DNA of 45,041 nt from Candidatus Pacearchaeota archaeon (GTDB taxonomy: Archaea > Nanobdellota > Nanobdellia > UBA10117 > JAFCGA01). The stretch spans positions 1 to 45,041 of the forward strand of contig JAFCGA010000008.1 in NCBI GenBank assembly GCA_017608345.1, in the 5' to 3' direction. The notes beneath the pieces are model-generated. The model saw nothing but the letters and a program-made list of their open reading frames with translations, did no database searches and was not told the origin of the DNA. This document shows, in pieces, positions 40,439 to 45,041 of the stretch (positions within the stretch are counted from its first letter, which is position 1; each line of letters opens with the position of its first letter). The position numbers were made by a program, and so were the translations under genes.

Positions 40439-41140
40439 ATGAAAGTTCTAGTACTCTACGGATTTCATACTGAAGAAAGAGAGTTTGGTAAAAGAGTTTG
40501 TGAAGAATACTTGCAAAGATTTTCTCCCGCAGAAAACTTATTACAAATTATGGGCATCGAGAATTCTGTGCCCCAAAGAACTACTGAGTCTATTTTTTTA
40601 GCTAAAGGTACTAAAATATCGGCTCTAAAGAAAATTAATCCCGCTACTAAAGAAATAGCTAGCAGAATTAAAGAGTACAAACCGCGGATTTTAATTGAAT
40701 TACATCATAGTAAGAAAAAATGTGGGGTCGCTCAATCTCAGCTAGATGCTTTATTAGATAACATAGGCGAAACAACCTCTCCCGAAGAAAAAGATCTTTT
40801 ACATACGGTTTATGATGGACTTACTCTTATGTCTACCCGAGATCTGCTTTGTAATTATGGCAATATGTCAGACATACGAGATTCGAAGTTAGTAGAATTC
40901 TTAGACAGACAAACAGATTTGATTGCTGTTAATAGTAAAGGAATTAGATTAATTACAATTCGCCCAAATTTCCTTACTCGAGCAGAAAAAAAGCATAAAA
41001 CTTCTCATCTTGAGATTGAAGCGATGGTAAACGTTGATGCTGCGAATAAAGTAATAGAAGATGATCTTTATCATGGAACTTCAGAAGATTTAATTGAATT
41101 TATTCACCGCGTCGAAGGGTTTGCTGCTAAGAATTATTAA
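40439..41140 (+). CDS. Hypothetical protein, possibly related to zinc carboxypeptidase/deacylase folds
   Basis: The 233-residue product starts with a strand-turn pattern (MKVLVLYGFHTEEREFGKRVCEEYL) and later has PRILIELHHSKKK. Both are loosely reminiscent of M14/AstE-type proteins, where a His and Glu near the N-terminus and an Asp-x-His bind zinc. The complete set of ligands cannot be confirmed, so a family is not assigned. It follows the glycosylase by 23 bases on the same strand, but functional linkage is not evident. Confidence 0.55.
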   Translation: MKVLVLYGFHTEEREFGKRVCEEYLQRFSPAENLLQIMGIENSVPQRTTESIFLAKGTKISALKKINPATKEIASRIKEYKPRILIELHHSKKKCGVAQSQLDALLDNIGETTSPEEKDLLHTVYDGLTLMSTRDLLCNYGNMSDIRDSKLVEFLDRQTDLIAVNSKGIRLITIRPNFLTRAEKKHKTSHLEIEAMVNVDAANKVIEDDLYHGTSEDLIEFIHRVEGFAAKNY

Positions 41141-41185
41141 GCAAAATAATACATTAACTCTTTATTATCTTTTTATGAAAGCTCT

Positions 41186-41209
41186 CCCCCTTCGCTATTC
41201 ATAGCGGGG
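41186..41209. other. Hairpin upstream of the Fic gene
   Basis: CGCTA (41193-41197) pairs with TAGCG (41202-41206), and CCC (41188-41190) with GGG (41207-41209) around a two-base bulge. It follows a T-rich run after the previous gene and could be its terminator. Its 3' arm overlaps the left half of the operator-like repeat before the Fic gene. Confidence 0.45.
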
Positions 41210-41243
41210 ACAAATAAGAAAAGCTTATAAAGTATTGTCCCCC
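41206..41243. promoter_or_regulatory. Operator-like inverted repeat around the Fic-gene TATA box
   Basis: GGGGACAA (41206-41213) and TTGTCCCC (41235-41242) form an inverted repeat whose centre is at about 41224. The TATA-like TTATAAAG (41225-41232) lies between the arms, about 25 bases before ATG 41254. Binding of a dimeric repressor here would block transcription. Confidence 0.5.
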
Positions 41244-41253
41244 TTAAAACAAT

Positions 41254-42168
41254 ATGTACATAGAATCAAAAACAATTAACGGGCGGAAATATTATTACTT
41301 AGTCAAAGATATACGCTTAGGAAAGCAAAAAAAGAAATTTAGAACCTATCTTGGGAAAGGCGATAAATCTCAAAAAGAGCTAGCTAGCATAAAACAAGAA
41401 AAAGCAGACATATTGCTAAATAAAATCCACGCATATATAAAAACAAAAGATTATTTTTATTCATTATTATCTGTAGAGACAATCAAAAAGCTGGATCAAA
41501 TAAAGCAAGACTACAAGACTCAGCTAGCCAGATTATACAACAAAGATGATTATTATGAATGGTTTATCACAAAATTCACTTATAACTCAAATGCGATTGA
41601 GGGTTCTACTCTTACTGAAAAAGAAACAGGATTAATCTTATTTGACGGGATCGTACCAAAAGGCAAATCTCTCCGAGAAATACATGAATCTGAAAGTCAC
41701 AAGAAAGCGTTTGATTTTGTTTTAGAATACAAAAAAGATATTGACTTAGCATTCATACTTGAGCTAAATAAAATTATCCTCTCAAATATTCTACCCAACG
41801 ATGCTGGAAAAATAAGAAAGCTCCAAGTTTATATTCGTGGTGCTAATTTTGTCCCGCCGCCAGCCAAAGAAGTCCGTCGCAGATTAAACGCTCTCCTGAA
41901 ATGGTATGATAAAAATAAGCGGAAATATCATCCAGTAATTGTAGCATCTTACGTTCATACGGAATTTGAAGAAATCCATCCATTCATCGACGGCAATGGA
42001 CGAGTCGGCAGGCTGTTACTTAATTTCATACTTATGAAAAAAAGGCTCCCGCCAATAGATATAAAAGCTTCTCGCAGATTAGACTACTACGAATCACTTG
42101 ACAAAGCACACCAAGGAAACTTAAGAGACTTTGTTAAGCTAGTTGTGAACTACCTATTTGAAAAATAA
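41254..42168 (+). CDS. Fic-domain AMP-transferase
   Basis: Fic enzymes transfer AMP (or other nucleotide groups) to hydroxyl side chains of target proteins. The 304-residue product has the active-site HPFIDGNGRVGR at residues 242-253. The inhibitory alpha-helix motif SNAIEG is at 112-117, making it a class II autoinhibited type. Residues 1-60 are a basic N-terminal region with a YLVKDIRLGKQ strand that could contact nucleic acid or the target. The promoter holds an inverted repeat, and a strong hairpin follows the stop. The target is unknown. Confidence 0.92.
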   Translation: MYIESKTINGRKYYYLVKDIRLGKQKKKFRTYLGKGDKSQKELASIKQEKADILLNKIHAYIKTKDYFYSLLSVETIKKLDQIKQDYKTQLARLYNKDDYYEWFITKFTYNSNAIEGSTLTEKETGLILFDGIVPKGKSLREIHESESHKKAFDFVLEYKKDIDLAFILELNKIILSNILPNDAGKIRKLQVYIRGANFVPPPAKEVRRRLNALLKWYDKNKRKYHPVIVASYVHTEFEEIHPFIDGNGRVGRLLLNFILMKKRLPPIDIKASRRLDYYESLDKAHQGNLRDFVKLVVNYLFEK

Positions 42169-42300
42169 CCAAAAACCAAAGGTTTTTGGAACTGCAAATC
42201 GCAATCAATAGGAACATCAAGATTTACAATAAACAGAAATTCCGCCTCAGGAATTTCTATAATTATTTCCCCGAGAAGCCGCAGCAAGCTGCGAGGTTTC
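42169..42300. other. Three-hairpin region between the Fic and ASCH genes
   Basis: Three inverted repeats occur in sequence. At 42169-42189 CCAAAAACC and GGTTTTTGG form nine pairs. At 42235-42258 AGAAATTCC and GGAATTTCT form nine pairs. At 42275-42300 there are about ten pairs with a two-base bulge and loop CAAG. The first lies directly after the Fic stop and is probably a terminator. The other two may be a leader structure for the ASCH gene or a small RNA. Confidence 0.5.
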
Positions 42301-42315
42301 AGACTCAGAAAAATA

Positions 42316-42714
42316 ATGAAAGCACTATCCCTAAGACAGCCATTCGCCAAACTAATTGTTGACGGCAAGAAAACAATTGAGATTAGAAATTGGAATACTA
42401 GCTTTCGCGGGAAGTTTCTGATTCACGCTGCTAAGAAAGTCATGTGGGACGACTGCAAGAAACTAAAGGTTGATCCTAACAGAATGTTTGTTGGAGCGGT
42501 GATTGGTTCAGCGGAATTAGTTGATGTTAAAATATACGAAAACAAGAAAGACTTCCGCAGAGACTTTGACAAGCATCTTGCGGATAATAAGTATTTTGAC
42601 AAGCCTTGCTATGGTTTTGTGCTGAAGAATGCTGAGCGGATAAAGGCTTTTGAGTATAAAGGGATGCTTGGGTTTTTTGAAGTAGAATGTGGAGAACAGA
42701 AGAAGAAATATTGA
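42316..42714 (+). CDS. ASCH-domain protein
   Basis: The 132-residue product begins MKALSLRQPFAKLIVDGKKTIEIRNWNTSFRGKFLIHAAKK, a clear match to the ASCH/PUA-like beta-barrel that binds RNA or modified nucleotides. Some ASCH proteins have ribonuclease or acyl-nucleoside amidohydrolase activity. The Lys, Thr, Glu and Arg in the GKKTIEIRN segment are the residues usually conserved. It overlaps the next gene by 28 bases in another frame. The specific function is undecided. Confidence 0.88.
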   Translation: MKALSLRQPFAKLIVDGKKTIEIRNWNTSFRGKFLIHAAKKVMWDDCKKLKVDPNRMFVGAVIGSAELVDVKIYENKKDFRRDFDKHLADNKYFDKPCYGFVLKNAERIKAFEYKGMLGFFEVECGEQKKKY

Positions 42715-43070
42715 ACGCTTTTAACGATAAAGAGCGGCAAAGTGTAATCCTTGCACAGTATTTTCGCGAAAACGATCTTGGCGGATTCGGCGGCGAGTTA
42801 CCAGAAAATTTAGCTGACATAATCGCTTATATCCGATCCGGAATCTATGACTTCGAGCAGCAACCGCGAGCATATACTCGAATAAATCGCGCGGGACTTA
42901 CTGAAATGAATCTCTGCGTGGAAGAAGTAATTGAGTTGGTAAAAACTGAAGAATTTCTTGAGCATGTCGTTGAAGCATGCAAGAGAAAGTTCCCCTCAGA
43001 TTCACATGCACCCTCGTTTATCTACTCAGCATTATTAATATGGCAGAAAACAAAGAAATCAATCAAGTAG
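42687..43070 (+). CDS. Hypothetical protein overlapping the ASCH gene
   Basis: The 127-residue product is mostly helical, with a Gly-rich FRENDLGGFGGELP segment and no family I can identify. The ATG at 42687 lies 28 bases inside the ASCH gene, and its last 31 bases overlap the start of the next gene, indicating a tightly packed co-transcribed set. Coding-like composition and the context support it. Confidence 0.6.
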   Translation: MWRTEEEILNAFNDKERQSVILAQYFRENDLGGFGGELPENLADIIAYIRSGIYDFEQQPRAYTRINRAGLTEMNLCVEEVIELVKTEEFLEHVVEACKRKFPSDSHAPSFIYSALLIWQKTKKSIK

Positions 43071-43969
43071 CTGAATTATACCATCTTGGCAATATAAAAA
43101 ACATACAAATAATCAAAGGTGGTATGATAAATTATAATTTTAACGTGGAAACCGATCGCGGGCACTTTATCGTACGAAAGCTGGGATACACGCTTAATAA
43201 GTATTGGACCCGTCAGAAATCTCTTGAATTTAAAGTTTTAGAATACTTGCATAGCAAAAACTTTCCGTATCAGATACCAAAACTTCTTCGAAACGACAAG
43301 GAAAAATATCTTTCCCATTTAGGAAGTAATATCTTTCAAGTCTATGTGTGGATTCCAGGCAAGCGAATTAAAATCGCCAATGACAAGCAATTCAAAGAGA
43401 TGATTAAAGCTCTAGCAATCTATCATAAAACAATTAAAGGTTTTTCTGAAAAGCCAAACGTATCTGACGACCGAGAATGGCTAGCTCAAGAATTCGTTGA
43501 AATGAATCAAATAAGCCCAAAAACACCGCTAGATAAACTGATGCTGAAACACGTTGATTTCTTCCAAGACGTTCTAAATAAATTCGCGAAGTTAGAATAC
43601 AACGATAATATCTTAATCACGCACTCGGGTTTTCATAAACCGAATTTACTTTTTTCCGGAGATAAATTAACTGGGATCTTGGATTTTGAGCATGTTCGAT
43701 GGGCTCCGAAGGCGAGCGATCTTAATTTTACGAAGGACGCTGGTCCTGAAAAAATTCACGAAATCGTAACTGAATATAAAAAATACAACTCGCTTTCGAA
43801 GAAAGAAATAAAACTAATAGTTCCGCTAGAATTAATTGATTATTGCGAGACGTTTAGATGGGCGTATCGATCTTTAAAGAAACGCCCTGATTTGAAATAT
43901 AAAGCGCTTCTTAGAATTGCTAGAGAAGCGCGGAGCGTTATGGATGTTTGGGAGACTCAGAAGTTATAG
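43040..43969 (+). CDS. Phosphotransferase-fold (APH/ChoK-like) protein with altered catalytic loop
   Basis: The 309-residue product has the kinase-like fold: IIKGGMINYNFNVETDRGHFIVRKLG (nucleotide-binding hairpin), then the catalytic loop region THSGFHKPNLLF and the metal-binding GILDFEHVRWAPKASDLN. In active aminoglycoside or choline kinases the loop reads HGD-x4-N with a catalytic aspartate. Here that position is glycine (HSGFHKPN), so it may be inactive or use another base. ATG 43040 is chosen over the longer reading from 42977, whose extra residues are unlike the family. It overlaps the previous gene by 31 bases. Confidence 0.8.
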   Translation: MAENKEINQVAELYHLGNIKNIQIIKGGMINYNFNVETDRGHFIVRKLGYTLNKYWTRQKSLEFKVLEYLHSKNFPYQIPKLLRNDKEKYLSHLGSNIFQVYVWIPGKRIKIANDKQFKEMIKALAIYHKTIKGFSEKPNVSDDREWLAQEFVEMNQISPKTPLDKLMLKHVDFFQDVLNKFAKLEYNDNILITHSGFHKPNLLFSGDKLTGILDFEHVRWAPKASDLNFTKDAGPEKIHEIVTEYKKYNSLSKKEIKLIVPLELIDYCETFRWAYRSLKKRPDLKYKALLRIAREARSVMDVWETQKL

Positions 43970-44020
43970 GAATGTATGCAACAAATCCCAAACGGGTTTC
44001 TCAATGCAAAGTTAGCAACA

Positions 44021-44028
44021 TTTAAAAG
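44021..44028 (+). promoter_or_regulatory. TATA-like element for the UPF0182 gene
   Basis: TTTAAAAG lies with its centre about 26 bases before the GTG at 44051, consistent with a leaderless transcript from that start. Confidence 0.45.
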
Positions 44029-44050
44029 ACCATAAGGCTTCAGTAGGATT

Positions 44051-45041
44051 GTGGCAAAGAAAGTAAGTTGGATAAAAAAATGGGCTCTTGCTTTAATTAT
44101 AATACTGTTCTTTTCTATCTCTAAAATAGTCACGCTAGTCACTGATTTTCTCTGGTTCAAGAATCTAGAGTTCTCGCAAATATTCATAATAAGCTTGACA
44201 GCAAAAGTAGTGATATTCTTAATAGCGGCTATCATTTTCTTTGGATTTGCAGTACTTAACTTAGGGCTAGCATCAAAATTCCAGAAGATAAAGTTGCCAT
44301 TCAAATATCCAATAGTTGCGGCCCTTTCGTTATTATTTGCAACATATCTATCTGCACAATGGTTTACTGTCTTGCAGTATTTGAATAAAACAGCTTTCAA
44401 TCTTACTGATCCGATATTTCTGAAAGACATTTCATTCTACATCTTTTCTTTGCCGTTCTTCTTGCTCGTATGGAGATTTGTTTTCATTTTAATCTTACTA
44501 ACGACCATAGTAACTGCGGTTGTCTATTTCTGGTCTTCGCTAGTAGAACTATTCAAAAAACAGGTTATTGAAGTCACTCCCGAAGGAATCAAATCGCCAG
44601 TTACTGCTAAGAAAATGCTTGCTCCGTTGAAAAGAGCTGCAAAACTGCATCTTGCGGTGTTATTATCTTTTATTTTCATTTTATTAGCAGTAAGGCATTA
44701 TCTTGCAAGATTCTCAATCATGTATTCTGGACAAGGAGTAGTGGTCGGAGCGGGTTACAGTGATATTGTTGCCTACCTTCCTATGATGAATATCTTGATT
44801 GTATTCGCAATATTAGTTGCTATAGTGTTCTATGTGTGGATATTTTACATATCTACAGAACCCAAACTCAGGAAAAGACATGTATTAGCATACGCAGTCA
44901 TAATTTACATATTATTTGCTTTTGTAGGTCCGGTGTTAATACCCGGCGTAGTACAGACATTTAGAGTATCTCCTAATGAAATTAACTTAGAAAAGCCGTA
45001 CATCGAGCATAACATCAAATTTACAAAGCTTGCCTATGGAT
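44051..45041 (+). CDS. UPF0182-family membrane protein (partial at the window edge)
   Basis: An open frame runs from GTG 44051 to the window end (330 codons) with no stop. It has several hydrophobic helices and the UPF0182 signatures YLSAQWFTVLQYLNKTAFN, TDPIFLKDISFYIFSLPFF, and near the edge VSPNEINLEKPYIEHNIKFT. UPF0182 proteins are usually about 900 residues, so roughly the first third is present. In-frame stop TAA lies at 44033-44035, and no ATG exists between it and the GTG. Its function is unknown; the family is widespread in bacteria and archaea. Confidence 0.9.
   Translation, partial: MAKKVSWIKKWALALIIILFFSISKIVTLVTDFLWFKNLEFSQIFIISLTAKVVIFLIAAIIFFGFAVLNLGLASKFQKIKLPFKYPIVAALSLLFATYLSAQWFTVLQYLNKTAFNLTDPIFLKDISFYIFSLPFFLLVWRFVFILILLTTIVTAVVYFWSSLVELFKKQVIEVTPEGIKSPVTAKKMLAPLKRAAKLHLAVLLSFIFILLAVRHYLARFSIMYSGQGVVVGAGYSDIVAYLPMMNILIVFAILVAIVFYVWIFYISTEPKLRKRHVLAYAVIIYILFAFVGPVLIPGVVQTFRVSPNEINLEKPYIEHNIKFTKLAYG

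Noticed and set aside
42977-43039. N-terminal extension of the kinase-fold protein
   Set aside because: The extra 21 residues overlap the previous gene and do not match the family N-terminus; ATG 43040 fits better.
43957-44430. 157-codon minus-strand frame near the window end
   Set aside because: The plus strand encodes UPF0182 motifs over the same bases, so the minus frame is not real.

Overview
This AT-rich window comes from an archaeon. The information-processing genes are archaeal: RNase P protein Rpp21 (7667-7993), RNA polymerase subunit Rpo11/L (22702-22965), a membrane-anchored LonB protease (23320-25128), RNA 3'-phosphate cyclase (28266-29270), a Hef-like helicase (37584-39035) and a TraB protein (35976-36638). 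Many genes also have a TATA-like element about 25 bases before the start codon, the layout expected for leaderless archaeal transcripts. Compact, overlapping genes and many small membrane or surface proteins would fit an uncultivated, possibly DPANN-like lineage, but that placement is inference. No tRNA, rRNA, CRISPR array, insertion sequence or prophage was recognised by eye.

Layout. 1-5.6 kb is accessory: a zinc-ribbon/winged-helix regulator next to a membrane protein with a C-terminal winged-helix-like end, two overlapping genes that share an unusual motif, an AbrB-type protein with a partner, a hexapeptide acyltransferase, and short repeats in the gaps. 5.7-12.9 kb holds a processive GT2 glycosyltransferase, a toxin-antitoxin pair running into the Rpp21 gene, and a deoxynucleotide group: NrdG-like radical SAM enzyme, a P-loop kinase/dCMP deaminase fusion, and a tandem-domain ThyX. 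13-19.3 kb encodes secreted or anchored surface proteins (PKD repeats, coiled coils), small membrane proteins and two paralogous microproteins of about 22 residues. 19.3-31.9 kb is mostly housekeeping: DEAD-box helicase, Yip1-like protein, AMMECR1, Rpo11, LonB, DsbA-like protein, DHH phosphoesterase, alpha/beta hydrolase, RtcA, M29 aminopeptidase, plus a membrane protein with a cytoplasmic HNH-like domain. 31.9-45 kb continues with PepF, SerS, a histone-H1-like basic protein, a PRC-barrel protein, TraB, an M50-like protein lacking its usual aspartate, Hef, GNAT, an AlkA-type glycosylase, Fic, ASCH, a kinase-fold protein without its catalytic aspartate, and the start of a UPF0182 membrane protein.

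Functional links. ThyX and the kinase-deaminase form an apparent operon for the dCMP to dUMP to dTMP route, with the ribonucleotide reductase activase nearby. Rpo11 and AMMECR1 are two bases apart. The alpha/beta hydrolase and DHH phosphoesterase overlap. Several intergenic gaps contain clear hairpins, often after a T-rich run, and the region between lonB and the ribbon-helix-helix gene folds into three successive hairpins. The most novel-looking items are the microprotein pair at 18.5 and 19.2 kb, supported by synonymous codon changes, and the split beta-helix-motif gene pair at 2.3-3.8 kb.
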